A DNA stretch of 51,325 bases from a bacterium (GCA_003242735.1 QGVH01000026.1:1-51325), one strand, 5' to 3'; positions 7,708-16,587 are shown, counted from the stretch's first letter. Translations and numbers: made by a program. Notes: generated from the letters alone by a model not told the origin.

Positions 7708-9231
7708 ATGAGCGACATTCTCGAGATCCGCGGCAGCGGCCTGACGCTGGAAGACGTGGAGCGGGTGGCGGGGCCTTCATCGCCGCAGGTCCGGCTCGCC
7801 GAAGCGGCCCGTGTCCGGGTCGAAGCTGCGCGGGCCGTGGTCGAGCGTGCGGTGAGGGAGGGCCGCGTGGCGTACGGGATCACGACGGGGTTCGGCGCCC
7901 TGTCGGACGTCGTCATCCCCGTGGACCGGATCCGCGAGCTCCAGGTCAGCCTGATCCGAAGCCACGCAGCGGGCGTGGGGCCGGCGCTGCCCGAGGACGA
8001 GACGAGGGCGGTCGTGCTCTTGAGGGCGAACGTGCTCGCGCTCGGCCACTCGGGCGTGAGGCCCTCCATCATCGAGCTGCTGCTCGAGCTGTTGAACCGG
8101 CGGGTGCACCCCGTCATCCCGTCGCGGGGCAGCGTCGGCGCGTCCGGAGATCTCGCCCCCCTCTCCCACCTCGCCCTGGTGCTGATCGGCGAGGGGAAGG
8201 CTGCCTATGACGGCGCCGTGCTCCCGGGCGGCGAGGCGTTGCGCCGCGCGGGGCTGGAGCCGGTGGTGCTCGAGGCGAAGGAGGGGCTGGCCCTGAACAA
8301 CGGCACGCAGGTCCAGACGGGGATCGGCGTGCTGGCGTTGCTGAGGGCGGAGCGCGCGCTGGAGACCGCAGAGGTGGCGGGCGCCATGAGCCTCGAGGGG
8401 CTGCGCGGGACGCCGGACGCGTTCGACCCGGCGCTCCATGCCGTGCGGCCGCACAAGGGGCAGGTGGCGAGCGCTGCGCGGCTGCGGGTCCTGCTGGAGG
8501 AGTCCGAGATCCGGGAATCCCACCGGTACAACGATCCGCGGGTCCAGGACGCGTACTCGCTCCGCTGCATGCCGCAGGTCCACGGCGCCGCCCGGCAGGC
8601 GCTCGCGTACGTGCGCGAGGTGCTCGAGGTCGAGATCAACAGCGCGACGGACAACCCGCTGATCTTCCCGGAGGAAGGCCGCATCCTGAGCGGTGGCAAC
8701 TTCCACGGCCAGCCGGTCGCCCAGGCGCTGGACCTCCTGGCCATGGCGTGCGCCGATCTGGCGAGCATCAGCGAGCGTCGCCTGGCGCGGCTCGTGGATC
8801 CGGCTCTGTCCGGCCTCCCCGCGTTCCTGACGCTGGACCCGGGGGTGAACTCGGGGCTGATGATGGCGCAGATCGTGGCGGCGTCGCTGGTGAACGAGCT
8901 GAAGCTCCGAGCGAACCCGGCGAGCGTGGATTCGATCCCGACGGACGCGAACAAAGAGGATCACGTGTCCATGGGCGTGGCGGCGGCGCTGAAAGCACGC
9001 GAGGCGGTCGAGATGCTCGAGACGGTGCTGGCGCTGGAGCTGATCGCCGGTGCGCAAGCGCTGGAGTTCCTGCGGCCGCTCCGGCCCGGCCGTGGTGTGC
9101 AGCGGGCGTACGAGCTGGTCCGTGCGGACGTGGCGCCGCTGGACAAGGACCGCGAGCTCTCCGACGACATCGCCACAGTGGCCGCGCGCATCCGTGCCGG
9201 CGCCTTCGCCCGTCTCTGGGAGACCGAATGA
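7708..9231 (+). CDS. hutH: Histidine ammonia-lyase HutH
   Basis: HutH deaminates L-histidine to urocanate, the first step of histidine breakdown in the cytoplasm. The 507-residue protein carries the signature GSVGASGDLAPLSHLAL; Ala145-Ser146-Gly147 would cyclise to the MIO cofactor. Other family blocks are YGITTGFGALSD near the N-terminus, QDAYSLRCMPQVHGA, and SATDNPLIF. Length matches the family (about 505-510). It is followed after 10 bp by hutI, while hutU, the enzyme between them in the pathway, is not in the window. An aromatic ammonia-lyase with other specificity is possible but the neighbouring imidazolonepropionase argues for histidine. Confidence 0.96.
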   Translation: MSDILEIRGSGLTLEDVERVAGPSSPQVRLAEAARVRVEAARAVVERAVREGRVAYGITTGFGALSDVVIPVDRIRELQVSLIRSHAAGVGPALPEDETRAVVLLRANVLALGHSGVRPSIIELLLELLNRRVHPVIPSRGSVGASGDLAPLSHLALVLIGEGKAAYDGAVLPGGEALRRAGLEPVVLEAKEGLALNNGTQVQTGIGVLALLRAERALETAEVAGAMSLEGLRGTPDAFDPALHAVRPHKGQVASAARLRVLLEESEIRESHRYNDPRVQDAYSLRCMPQVHGAARQALAYVREVLEVEINSATDNPLIFPEEGRILSGGNFHGQPVAQALDLLAMACADLASISERRLARLVDPALSGLPAFLTLDPGVNSGLMMAQIVAASLVNELKLRANPASVDSIPTDANKEDHVSMGVAAALKAREAVEMLETVLALELIAGAQALEFLRPLRPGRGVQRAYELVRADVAPLDKDRELSDDIATVAARIRAGAFARLWETE

Positions 9232-9241
9232 AGGAGGGCCC

Positions 9242-10456
9242 ATGCAGGTCACGCTGTTCACGGGCGCGGCGGAGGTCGTGACGGGTGAGTCCACCGGTCC
9301 GGACGGCATCCGGACCGGCGTGGCCGTCGCGGTGCGGGACGGGACCATCGCGGCCATCGGCGCCGAGGCCGAGTTGGCGCGGCGGTTCCCCGGCGCGCAG
9401 CGCGTGGACTGCAGCGGCTGCGTCATCACGCCGGGCTTCGTGGACTCCCACACGCACGCCGTCTTCGGCCGCTGGCGCGCGGATGAGTACGCGCTCAGGG
9501 CGCGGGGCGCGTCGTACATGGAGATCGCACGGCGCGGCGGAGGCATCCTGGCGTCGGTGCGTGACGTCCGGGCGCGAGATGAGGACGAGCTGGTCGAGCT
9601 GACACGCGTGCGTCTCGAGACGATGCTGAGGTCCGGGACCACCACCGCGGAGATCAAGAGCGGCTACGGCCTCCGCACCGAGGACGAGCTGAAGCTGCTC
9701 CGGGTGGTGCGGCGGCTGGCGGAGGAAGGCCCCATGGACCTGGTGCCGACGTTCCTCGGCGCCCACGAGGTGCCGGACGAGTACCGTGGCCGCACGGACG
9801 CATACGTGGAGGTGGTCGTCCGGGAGATGATCCCGGCCGTCGCGGCGGAGCGGCTGGCGGTGTTCTGCGACGTCTTCATGGAGCCCGGGGTCTTCGACGG
9901 CAAGCAGGCGCGGCGGATCCTGGAGGCCGGCCTGGAGCACGGCCTCGTTCCGAAGCTGCACGCGGACGAGCTCGAGCCCTCGGGGGGGGCCGAGCTGGCC
10001 GCCTCCCTGGGCGCCGCATCGGCGGATCACCTGGGTTGCGTGAGCGATGCCGGGATCGACGCGCTGGCCGCCGCCGGCACGGTGGCGACGCTCCTCCCGG
10101 CGACGCTGTTCTTCCTCGGCAAGCGTTCGTATGCGCCGGCGCGGACGCTGATCGAACGCGGCGCCACGGTCGCGCTGGCCACGGACTTCAACCCGGGCTC
10201 CGCGCCGTCGCCCCGGATGCCGCTGGTGCTGACGATGGCGTGCTCGCAGATGGGCATGGAGCCGCTGGAGGCGTTGGTGGCGGCGACGGCGGGCGGGGCG
10301 CGCGCGCTGCGGCTCGAGGACGGCCGGGGCCGGATCCGGGAGGGGGCGCCGGCGGACCTGCTGGTGTGGGAGACGTCCGATCACCGGGAGATCCCGTACC
10401 GGTTCGGCGAGGATCTGCTGGCCGGGGTGTGGAAGCGGGGGGTACGCGTGGCGTGA
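9242..10456 (+). CDS. hutI: Imidazolonepropionase HutI
   Basis: HutI is a metal-dependent amidohydrolase that opens imidazolone-5-propionate to formiminoglutamate, the third step of histidine catabolism. The 404-residue protein has the metal motif VDSHTHAVFG (His70, His72), the family sequence EIKSGYGL, further candidate ligands in KLHADEL and SADHL, and the metal-binding Asp in ATDFNPGS. The ATG at 9242 follows AAGGAGGGCC, a strong ribosome site 10 bp after the hutH stop, so the two are co-transcribed. Length is typical (about 405). Confidence 0.96.
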   Translation: MQVTLFTGAAEVVTGESTGPDGIRTGVAVAVRDGTIAAIGAEAELARRFPGAQRVDCSGCVITPGFVDSHTHAVFGRWRADEYALRARGASYMEIARRGGGILASVRDVRARDEDELVELTRVRLETMLRSGTTTAEIKSGYGLRTEDELKLLRVVRRLAEEGPMDLVPTFLGAHEVPDEYRGRTDAYVEVVVREMIPAVAAERLAVFCDVFMEPGVFDGKQARRILEAGLEHGLVPKLHADELEPSGGAELAASLGAASADHLGCVSDAGIDALAAAGTVATLLPATLFFLGKRSYAPARTLIERGATVALATDFNPGSAPSPRMPLVLTMACSQMGMEPLEALVAATAGGARALRLEDGRGRIREGAPADLLVWETSDHREIPYRFGEDLLAGVWKRGVRVA

Positions 10457-10461
10457 GCGGC

Positions 10462-10490
10462 TTGTGAGGGCCCGTAACGGCTCTTATTTT
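10462..10490 (+). promoter_or_regulatory. Promoter candidate downstream of hutI
   Basis: TTGTGA at 10462-10467 and TATTTT at 10485-10490 are separated by 17 bases, with a G following the -10 box. This fits the TTGann-N17-TAnnTTg pattern seen at several other gene starts in the window. Transcription would begin near 10497 and run through the long leader into the TPR gene. Confidence 0.55.
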
Positions 10491-10750
10491 GAGGCCAGCG
10501 ACCGCGCGGGTCCGCGAGGCCGTTCGCGAGGGAGGGCGGCGAGCGCGGCGACCCGACGTGTTCTTGCAGGTGTGGCCTCACGCCGGCGCACACCCGACGG
10601 CAGGGGCGACCTGCCAGGGTGCATGGCGGTCGCATCCGGCCTGGACCGACCTCTCCCCGGGCGTCCACGACAGGACACGGCCGAGACCGCCGGTGAGATC
10701 CGCGCATCCGGCGGCGGGTTCTGCGGGCTGCGCGCTCTCGTCTCTGGCCT

Positions 10751-10768
10751 TCCACATTACATTGTGGA
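10751..10768 (+). promoter_or_regulatory. Inverted repeat over a -10-like element (possible operator)
   Basis: TCCACA and TGTGGA form a perfect 6-bp inverted repeat with a 6-bp spacer. The spacer and right arm contain TACATTG (10758-10764), a match to the local -10 pattern, but there is no good -35 box. The layout suggests a repressor or activator site over a promoter whose leader to the TPR start would be ~85 nt. Confidence 0.4.
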
Positions 10769-10853
10769 GCAATCCTGACTCCGATGACCCTGGTCGGCAC
10801 GCGAGCGACGCCGCCCCTGGCGGAGGCCACCCCGATCTCCTCGTGCGAATGAA

Positions 10854-12911
10854 ATGAAGCCGATCGTCAAGCTGAAGGACCAGGCGCGCCTGCACGAGCA
10901 GCGAGAGGAATGGGAGCAGGCGATCCAGCTCTATCTCCAGGTGCTGCGTGCGGGAGACGAGCGGGAGGGGGAGACGGAGCTGGCCCTGTACAACCGGGTG
11001 GGCGACCTCTACCTGCGGCTGGGGCGTGTGGAGGAAGCGGTCCGCTACTACGAGCAGGCGGCGGACAGGTACGCGGACTCGGGATTCTACAACAACGCGA
11101 TCGCGCTGTGCAGCAAAGCGCTGCGGAGCATGCCGGGGCGCTCCGAGCTGTACCTCCGGCTCGGACGGCTCTGCGCCACGCAGGGCTTCAAGGTGGACGC
11201 GCGGCGCTGGTTCCTCGAGTACGCCGAGCAGATGTTGCGGGCCGGCGATGCGGAGAAGGCGTTCGAGGCGCTCCGGGAGCTGGCCGATTCGGTTTCGGAT
11301 CCCGAGGTGCGCGAGCTGGTGGCGCGGCAGCTCGCCGCGCATCGCGGGCGGGAGGAAGCGCTGGCCGAGTACCGGCGGGCTTATGCAGAACGCGTGCGGG
11401 CGGGGCAGCACGCCGAGGCCGAGGCGCTCCGCGCGGAAGTGCGCGAGCTGGACCCGGCGCTGGATCTCGCGGCGGAAGGGGTGACGGCGGCCGAGGCCGA
11501 TGGTGTGACCGCGGCCGAGCCGCCCGCAGCGGCGCCCGAGTGGGCGGCCGCCGAGGCCCCGGTCGCGGAGGGGCTGGTGTTCGAGCCGCTGGTGCCCGGC
11601 GAGCCGCCGCCTTCCGAGCCCACGGCAGAGCCGGACGTCGTGGAAGGCCTGACGCTCATCTCCGCTGCGGGCGCGGCGGGGATCGACGACGACCTGGCGG
11701 ACGCGAACGAGACGGAAGCCGCGCCGCTGCCGCTGCTCGATCTGGGAGAGGACGAGCCGCTGGGCGCGGCGCCGTTCGCGCCCGGGGCGCCGGCGCCCGC
11801 CGTGGAGGTGCCGGACCTCGCCGCCGACGTGCTGGGCTCCGGGGCGCCCGAACCCGCCGTGGAGGTGCCGGACCTCGCCGCCGATGTGCCGGGCTCCGGG
11901 GCGCCGGCGCCCGCGACGGCGGCGCCGGAGCCCGTCGCCGTCGGACCGGCGGCTCACGCGGATGAGCCAGCGTCTACGCCGGAGGCGCGGGCGCAGGCCG
12001 CTGCGGACGCGGCGCTCCAGCGGGCCCGGGAGCTGGTGGCCCTGGGTCGGACGGCGGAAGCGGTGCAGGAGCTGGACGCGGAGCAGCGGCGGCTGGCGGA
12101 CGCGGGACACCTCGAGGCCGCGCTGCGCGTGGTGGACGAGGTGGTCCGGCTGGATCCCGACCACGTGCGCGCGCAACAGGACCGGGTGGAGTACTCGTTC
12201 CGGCTGGAGCTGAACGACCGCCTGGTGGGCGACTACCTGGATCTGGCGGCGAGTCTGGAGCGAGCCGGCTCCACGGACCGCGCCGCGTCGATCTACCGGC
12301 GGGTGCTCGATCTCGATCCGGCCAACCCGGTGGCCCGGGCCGCGCTGGCGCGGGGTTCGACGGGGGGTGGAGCGCCATCGGTCCCGGTGGACGACTACGT
12401 GGACCTCGGGGAGCTGCTGCGAGCGGAGGGCCTGGAGCCGGAAGAGACCACGCGGTTCGTCGTTCCCGAAGAAGAGCCGACCGGCGACGAAGAGCAGGAT
12501 TTCGCCGAGATGCTCGCCCAGTTCAAGGCGAAGCTCGCGGAGCACGTGCCCGCGGACGACGTCGCGAGCCACTACGATCTCGGCCTGGCCTTCAAGGAGA
12601 TGGGCCTCATTGACGAGGCGATCGCGCAGTTCCAGACGGCGCTGCGGGCCGGGCGCGCCCCGCTCAAGGTGTACGAAGAACTGGGCCACTGCTTCGTGCT
12701 GAAGGAGCAGTACAACGTCGCCATCAAGGTGTTGTCGAAGGCCCTGAGCCTCCCGTACGAGGACGAGACGGAGCTGCTCGGCGTGTACTATCACCTGGGG
12801 CGGTGCTACGAGGAGCTGGGCCGTCCGGAGGAGGCGCGGGACGCCTACGAGCGGGTGCTCGGCGTGGACATCAACTTCCGCGACGTCGCCGCGCGCCTCG
12901 CGCGCCTTTGA
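10854..12911 (+). CDS. TPR-repeat protein with long acidic, Ala/Pro-rich linker; function unknown
   Basis: The 685-residue cytoplasmic protein has no signal peptide. Residues ~1-200 hold tandem TPR units (LYNRVGDLYLRLGRVEEAVRYY, LYLRLGRLCATQGFKVDARR). Residues ~205-375 are an Ala/Pro/Glu-rich, probably disordered linker with two copies of a 19-residue repeat (PAVEVPDLAADV core). Residues ~380-500 and 530-685 are TPR-like again, with YDLGLAFKEMGLIDEAIAQF and YHLGRCYEELGRPEEARDAY. TPR arrays bind other proteins; nothing here points to a specific partner. The architecture resembles the protein at 16710-19064. The downstream polyprenyl synthase has its own promoter overlapping this gene's stop. 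Specific function unassigned. Confidence 0.85.
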   Translation: MKPIVKLKDQARLHEQREEWEQAIQLYLQVLRAGDEREGETELALYNRVGDLYLRLGRVEEAVRYYEQAADRYADSGFYNNAIALCSKALRSMPGRSELYLRLGRLCATQGFKVDARRWFLEYAEQMLRAGDAEKAFEALRELADSVSDPEVRELVARQLAAHRGREEALAEYRRAYAERVRAGQHAEAEALRAEVRELDPALDLAAEGVTAAEADGVTAAEPPAAAPEWAAAEAPVAEGLVFEPLVPGEPPPSEPTAEPDVVEGLTLISAAGAAGIDDDLADANETEAAPLPLLDLGEDEPLGAAPFAPGAPAPAVEVPDLAADVLGSGAPEPAVEVPDLAADVPGSGAPAPATAAPEPVAVGPAAHADEPASTPEARAQAAADAALQRARELVALGRTAEAVQELDAEQRRLADAGHLEAALRVVDEVVRLDPDHVRAQQDRVEYSFRLELNDRLVGDYLDLAASLERAGSTDRAASIYRRVLDLDPANPVARAALARGSTGGGAPSVPVDDYVDLGELLRAEGLEPEETTRFVVPEEEPTGDEEQDFAEMLAQFKAKLAEHVPADDVASHYDLGLAFKEMGLIDEAIAQFQTALRAGRAPLKVYEELGHCFVLKEQYNVAIKVLSKALSLPYEDETELLGVYYHLGRCYEELGRPEEARDAYERVLGVDINFRDVAARLARL
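11796..11909 (+). repeat. Two tandem 57-bp copies inside the TPR gene linker
   Basis: The copies at 11796-11852 and 11853-11909 differ at only a few positions and each encodes a 19-residue unit starting PAVEVPDLAADV. The repeat is in frame, in the disordered linker, and looks like a recent duplication. Confidence 0.85.
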
Positions 12912-12936
12912 CAATCGGCAGCGCAGGGGTTAGCTT
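12908..12936 (+). promoter_or_regulatory. Promoter for the polyprenyl synthase operon
   Basis: A perfect TTGACA (12908-12913), a 17-base spacer and TAGCTT (12931-12936, followed by G) lie 38 bp before the start codon. The -35 box overlaps the stop codon of the upstream TPR gene. It is one of the best examples of the local promoter pattern. Confidence 0.7.
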
Positions 12937-12973
12937 GGGCGCCGCTTTCACCCATACCAACGTCAGGGAATCG

Positions 12974-13960
12974 ATGCTTCGCACTGCGCTGCCGAAGCTC
13001 GTCCAGATCCAGCGGCCCGTGAAGGCGCGGCTCGAGCAGGTGGTCGAGGAGCTGCGCCGGATCGTGCTGGCGGACTACACGCCGATCGACGAGGTCAACG
13101 ATTATCTGCTCCTGGGCCGCGGGAAGCTGTTCCGGCCGACGTTGCTCCTGCTGTCGAGCGAGGTCGGGGGGCGGCCGAAGCCGGAGGCGGTGACGCTCGC
13201 GGCGCTGGTCGAGCTGGTGCACCTGGCGACGCTGGTGCACGATGACGCCGTGGACCACTCGGTGCTGCGGCGGGGGATGCCCACGGTGAACGCGCTGTGG
13301 AATCACCAGACGGCGATCATCATGGGCGATTACCTCTACAGCCGGTCGGTGACCGAGCTGGCGCTGCTGGGCCGGGTGGAGTGGGTCCGCGTGCTGGCGC
13401 GGGCGGCGAACGAGATGAGTGTGGGGGAGATGCGCCAGCTCATGGCCGCCGACGCGCTGAATTTCACGGAGGCGGAGTACTACCGGCTGATCGCGTGCAA
13501 GACGGCGTCGCTCATGTCGGCGGCGTGTGAGATGGGGGCGTTGGCGGGGGACGAGACGTTCCGGGAGACGCTGGCGCGGTTCGGCCATTTCCTGGGGATG
13601 GCGTTCCAGATCGCCGACGACGTGCTGGACTACACGGAAACGGAGGCGGTGACGGGGAAGCCGTCGGGGCACGATCTCCGGGAGCACAAGGTCACGCTGC
13701 CGTTGATCGCGGCGCTCTCGGTCATGGACAGCGCTGCGCGCAAGGAGATCGAGGCGTTCTTCGCGGAGGTCGAACCATCGGACGAAGGCATCAGCCGGGT
13801 GGTGGAGCTGGTGCGCGAGCACGGTGGTATCGAATATGCCCGGCGGCGGGCGGAGGGGTACGGGGCGAGGGCGGCGGCTGCGCTGGAGTCGCTCCCGCCC
13901 AGCGAGGCGACGGAGGCGCTCCGTGATGCGGTGGCCTATGCCGTGGATCGAGAGCGGTAG
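12974..13960 (+). CDS. Long-chain polyprenyl diphosphate synthase (trans-isoprenyl)
   Basis: The enzyme adds isopentenyl diphosphate units to an allylic primer, giving the side chain of a respiratory quinone. In this 328-residue protein the first Asp-rich motif is LVHDDAVDHS (Asp90, Asp91, Asp94) and the second is DDVLD (Asp215-Asp219); GRGKLFRP near residue 48 is the usual substrate-binding block. Small residues (Ala85, Thr86) just before the first motif are typical of long-chain (octaprenyl or longer) synthases rather than farnesyl/geranylgeranyl enzymes. Exact chain length cannot be read from sequence. The ATG at 12974 was chosen as it gives the normal family N-terminus. Confidence 0.92.
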   Translation: MLRTALPKLVQIQRPVKARLEQVVEELRRIVLADYTPIDEVNDYLLLGRGKLFRPTLLLLSSEVGGRPKPEAVTLAALVELVHLATLVHDDAVDHSVLRRGMPTVNALWNHQTAIIMGDYLYSRSVTELALLGRVEWVRVLARAANEMSVGEMRQLMAADALNFTEAEYYRLIACKTASLMSAACEMGALAGDETFRETLARFGHFLGMAFQIADDVLDYTETEAVTGKPSGHDLREHKVTLPLIAALSVMDSAARKEIEAFFAEVEPSDEGISRVVELVREHGGIEYARRRAEGYGARAAAALESLPPSEATEALRDAVAYAVDRER

Positions 13961-13996
13961 GGATCCGGAACCCGGGTCGAGTGGGACGGTAACAAG

Positions 13997-14272
13997 ATGA
14001 TCGGGCCGCGGAGGCGTAGTCTTGCACGGCTCGTCTGGGCGGCGGTCGTCGGCCTCTTCCTGGGCGCGCTGTTCACCCAGTTGGCGACGGCGTACCTGCC
14101 GGAAGGCGCGACGCGGCGGTTCCTGACGACGACCGTCTCGGCTTCGATCGGGCCCCTGGGAGTGGATCTGATCGCGGTGGCGTTCGCGATCGGGCCGCTG
14201 ACGATCAACCTGAACGCGCTGAGCGTGGTCGGGATCCTGATCGTGGCGTACGTCGTCCACGTCTGGCTCTAG
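13997..14272 (+). CDS. Small membrane protein, DUF4321-like
   Basis: The 91-residue protein has two hydrophobic segments (about 12-33 and 70-90), with a central stretch GPLGVDLIAVAFAIGPLTIN that resembles DUF4321 proteins, short membrane proteins of unknown role. It sits between the polyprenyl synthase (36 bp upstream) and tatA (19 bp downstream), presumably in one transcript. The family match is from memory of its pattern and is moderate; role unknown. Confidence 0.7.
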   Translation: MIGPRRRSLARLVWAAVVGLFLGALFTQLATAYLPEGATRRFLTTTVSASIGPLGVDLIAVAFAIGPLTINLNALSVVGILIVAYVVHVWL

Positions 14273-14291
14273 CGCGGAGAGGAGGGGAAGT

Positions 14292-14552
14292 ATGCCGTTC
14301 GGCCTGGGCGTCGGGGAGCTCCTGCTGATCTTCGCGGTGCTGCTGCTCGTCTTCGGGGCGAAGCGGCTGCCCGAACTGGGTGGGGCGTTGGGCAAGGGAA
14401 TCCGGGAGTTCAAGAGCTCCCTCAGGGAGATCGAGGGCGAGTTGACGCGGCCCGTGGACCCGGTTCGGGAGCTGAGGCCGCCGACGTCGACTCCGCAATC
14501 CACCGCCAGCGCCGCTCCCGCCGACGGCGACGCCCAGAAGCCGCAGGGGTGA
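14292..14552 (+). CDS. tatA: Sec-independent protein translocase subunit TatA
   Basis: TatA forms the membrane-permeating part of the twin-arginine translocase. The 86-residue protein has a short N-terminal membrane helix (LGVGELLLIFAVLLLVFGAK), the hinge with RLPELGGALGKGIREFK, an amphipathic helix and a Pro/Ser-rich tail, the standard TatA/E layout. TatB-type proteins have a longer helix, so TatA is preferred. GAGAGGAGGGGAAG precedes the ATG. A strong hairpin follows at 14602-14639. TatC is at 3929-4699. Confidence 0.94.
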   Translation: MPFGLGVGELLLIFAVLLLVFGAKRLPELGGALGKGIREFKSSLREIEGELTRPVDPVRELRPPTSTPQSTASAAPADGDAQKPQG

Positions 14553-14601
14553 GTCGACGACGCTGCGCGGGCGGTCGGCTGGACCGCGGGTCGAGCGAGA
14601 A

Positions 14602-14639
14602 GAGAGCCCCCGGTGACTCGAGCGTCACCGGGGGCTCTC
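14602..14639. terminator. Bidirectional terminator between tatA and the ppiD-like gene
   Basis: A perfect 16-bp inverted repeat (GAGAGCCCCCGGTGAC at 14602-14617, complement at 14624-14639) with a TCGAGC loop lies exactly between two convergent genes. A short TTT follows on the + strand. Position and strength support a shared terminator. Confidence 0.85.
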
Positions 14640-14668
14640 CGTTTCGGGGCCGTGGCGCCGCAGGCCGA

Positions 14669-16498
14669 TCAGAGCGTGGCCGCGTCCGCCGAGCGGAGCA
14701 CGGCCTCACGGTTGTCCCGGATGCGGGCGCGGCTCCTGAGGTCGGCCAGGAACCGGCGGACCCGCTCCTGCTCGAGGCCAGCGGTCAGCCGGGCCCGGAG
14801 GAACTCCTTCTGCTCTTCGAACTGGGCCCGGTCCGCGTCGCGGCGCTCCAGCACCTCGATGATGTAGAGGAGGCCGTCCACCTCCACCAGCCCGCTGGTC
14901 TGACCCGGCCGGAGGCCGAACGCGGTGCCGATAGCGGCGTTCGCCCGACCCAGACCCGGGACGTAGCTCGTCCGCGTGAACGGCCCGGCCTCGAGCACTT
15001 CCAGCCCCGCCGCCTCGGCGACCTCCTGGAGGGACCGGCCGGCGCGGATGAGGTCCACGAGCTCCTGGGCGCTGGTCCGGGCGCGCTCGAGCTTCTTCTG
15101 GGCCACAAGCCGGGCGCGGATCGTGGGCGTGGCCTCCTCGAGGCTCAGGACGCCGGCCGGCGTCCGTTCCACCAACTCGAGCATGTAGAAGGCGGTGCTG
15201 GTCTCGAAGAGCGGGCTCACTTCACCCGGCGAGGCCTCGCCGAAGGCCCACTCGGCGCCCTCGACCAGACGCTGTCCGAGGGACGGGTCGAACGGCAGCT
15301 CCTCGTTCAGCGTGATCTGCCGCGGCGCGGGGAGGCCGAGCGCCTGGGCCGCCTGCTCCAGCGAGAGGCGCTGCCCGAGGGCCTCGAGGGAGTCGGCGGT
15401 TTCGAGGAGCGCCAGCTCGCTCTCGCTGGTCCGCTCGATCGGGATCAGGATGTGGTGGGCCGCGGCGGAGTCCGCGTCGCGGCGGTCCACCCGGATGAGG
15501 TGGAACCCGAAGACGGTCTGGACCGGCTCGCTGACGCGGCCGATCGGGAGGGACCAGACCGCCTCATCGAACGGGCCGATCAGCTGGTTGCGGCGGAACG
15601 TGCCGAGGTCGCCGCCCCGGGCCGCCGAGCCGCTGTCCGCGGACTCGCGCCGGGCGACCTCGGCGAAGTCGGCCCCGTCGAGGATCTCCTGCCTGACGGC
15701 GCGGGCCCGTTCGAGCGCCGCGGCCGTGTCGGCAGCGGTGGGCGCCTTGGAGAGCGCCAGGATACGGACCACGGCCCTGCCCGGACGCTCGAACTGCTTG
15801 CGGTTCGTCCGGTAGTACGCCTCGATCTCTGATGCGGAGACCGAAACGGCCTCGTCGGGGACGGCGACGCTGGGATCGATGGCGAGGTAGCGCACGCGCA
15901 CGGAGTCGTGCTGATCGCGCCACAGGCGCCAGAGCTCGCCGTCCGGGACGTAGGTACCGGCCGCGAGCTGCTGCATCAGCTTGCCCTGCGGGATCCGCTC
16001 CCGGTAGTAGGCCTCGAGCTGGAGCAGCAGCTGGTCGTTGACGACGGGGGAGGCCAGGAACTCGTGATACTTCTGGAAGTCGAACTGGCCGTCCGTCTGG
16101 AACATCTCGTTCTCGTAGAACTCGGGCGGCGGTGCGAAGCGCACGGCCTGGACGATCTCGTCCCGCGTGACGGTGATCCCGCGGCGCCGCAGCTCCTGGC
16201 GGATGAGCGTCTGCATGACGAGCTGCTCCCACGCCGCGTCCTCGATCTCGCGGGCTTCGGCGGACGTGATGGGCTCGGAGGACTCCGCCTGGCGCTGCGA
16301 ATAGAGGTTCTGGTAGACGGACCGCCACTGCTCGAAGGTAATGGGCTCGCCGTTGACACGCCCGAGCTCGCCGCCGGTCAACTGGGCGCTGCTCCGGCCC
16401 GTGAGGTCCATCCCCCACTCGAGGACCATGAGAGCGACGAAGGCCAGGATCGCGACGAGGATGATCGCCTTCGTCTTGTCGCGGAGTTGCTGCATCAT
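14669..16498 (-). CDS. PpiD/SurA-type membrane-anchored peptidyl-prolyl isomerase
   Basis: The 609-residue protein starts with a PpiD-like membrane anchor (MMQQLRDKTKAIILVAILAF...), placing the rest in the periplasm. Residues ~45-205 form a SurA/PpiD N-terminal chaperone region (VNGEPITFEQWRSVYQNLY). Residues ~225-345 are a parvulin (PPIC) domain with ARRESADSGSAARGGDLGTF and FGFHLIRVDRR. The C-terminal ~200 residues look like a further, more divergent parvulin-like segment. PpiD assists folding of newly exported proteins at the Sec exit. The gene is one of two on the - strand and has its own promoter at 16559-16587. Confidence 0.9.
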   Translation of the reverse strand: MMQQLRDKTKAIILVAILAFVALMVLEWGMDLTGRSSAQLTGGELGRVNGEPITFEQWRSVYQNLYSQRQAESSEPITSAEAREIEDAAWEQLVMQTLIRQELRRRGITVTRDEIVQAVRFAPPPEFYENEMFQTDGQFDFQKYHEFLASPVVNDQLLLQLEAYYRERIPQGKLMQQLAAGTYVPDGELWRLWRDQHDSVRVRYLAIDPSVAVPDEAVSVSASEIEAYYRTNRKQFERPGRAVVRILALSKAPTAADTAAALERARAVRQEILDGADFAEVARRESADSGSAARGGDLGTFRRNQLIGPFDEAVWSLPIGRVSEPVQTVFGFHLIRVDRRDADSAAAHHILIPIERTSESELALLETADSLEALGQRLSLEQAAQALGLPAPRQITLNEELPFDPSLGQRLVEGAEWAFGEASPGEVSPLFETSTAFYMLELVERTPAGVLSLEEATPTIRARLVAQKKLERARTSAQELVDLIRAGRSLQEVAEAAGLEVLEAGPFTRTSYVPGLGRANAAIGTAFGLRPGQTSGLVEVDGLLYIIEVLERRDADRAQFEEQKEFLRARLTAGLEQERVRRFLADLRSRARIRDNREAVLRSADAATL

Positions 16499-16558
16499 AT
16501 GGCCGCTTCTCCCGCCGCCAGACAGACGCGTGGAAACAGGTGCCGGACGAAAATCAAT

Positions 16559-16587
16559 AAGCTAAGCGCCGGCCTTCGGGGATTCAA
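16559..16587 (-). promoter_or_regulatory. Promoter of the ppiD-like gene
   Basis: On the - strand TTGAAT (16582-16587), 17 bases, then TAGCTT (16559-16564) lie ~60 bp before the start codon. The -35 box sits in the loop of an 8-bp inverted repeat listed next, so the promoter may be regulated. Confidence 0.6.

Larger units (their letters stand above)
10457..10853 (+). other. 397-bp gap: long leader/intergenic region between hutI and TPR gene
   Basis: This gap holds two promoter-like elements, listed separately: one right after hutI, one close to the next gene. Between them (about 10500-10740) I see GC-rich sequence with short overlapping reading frames whose Arg/Gly/Ala-rich translations look like noise. 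No tRNA, known riboswitch or T-run terminator was recognised. It could be an untranslated leader of some 350 nt or hold an unrecognised small RNA. Confidence 0.5.

Noticed and set aside
10464..10857. Possible small proteins in the hutI-TPR gap
   Set aside because: The overlapping frames have Arg/Gly/Ala-rich noise-like translations, no good ribosome sites and no motif.
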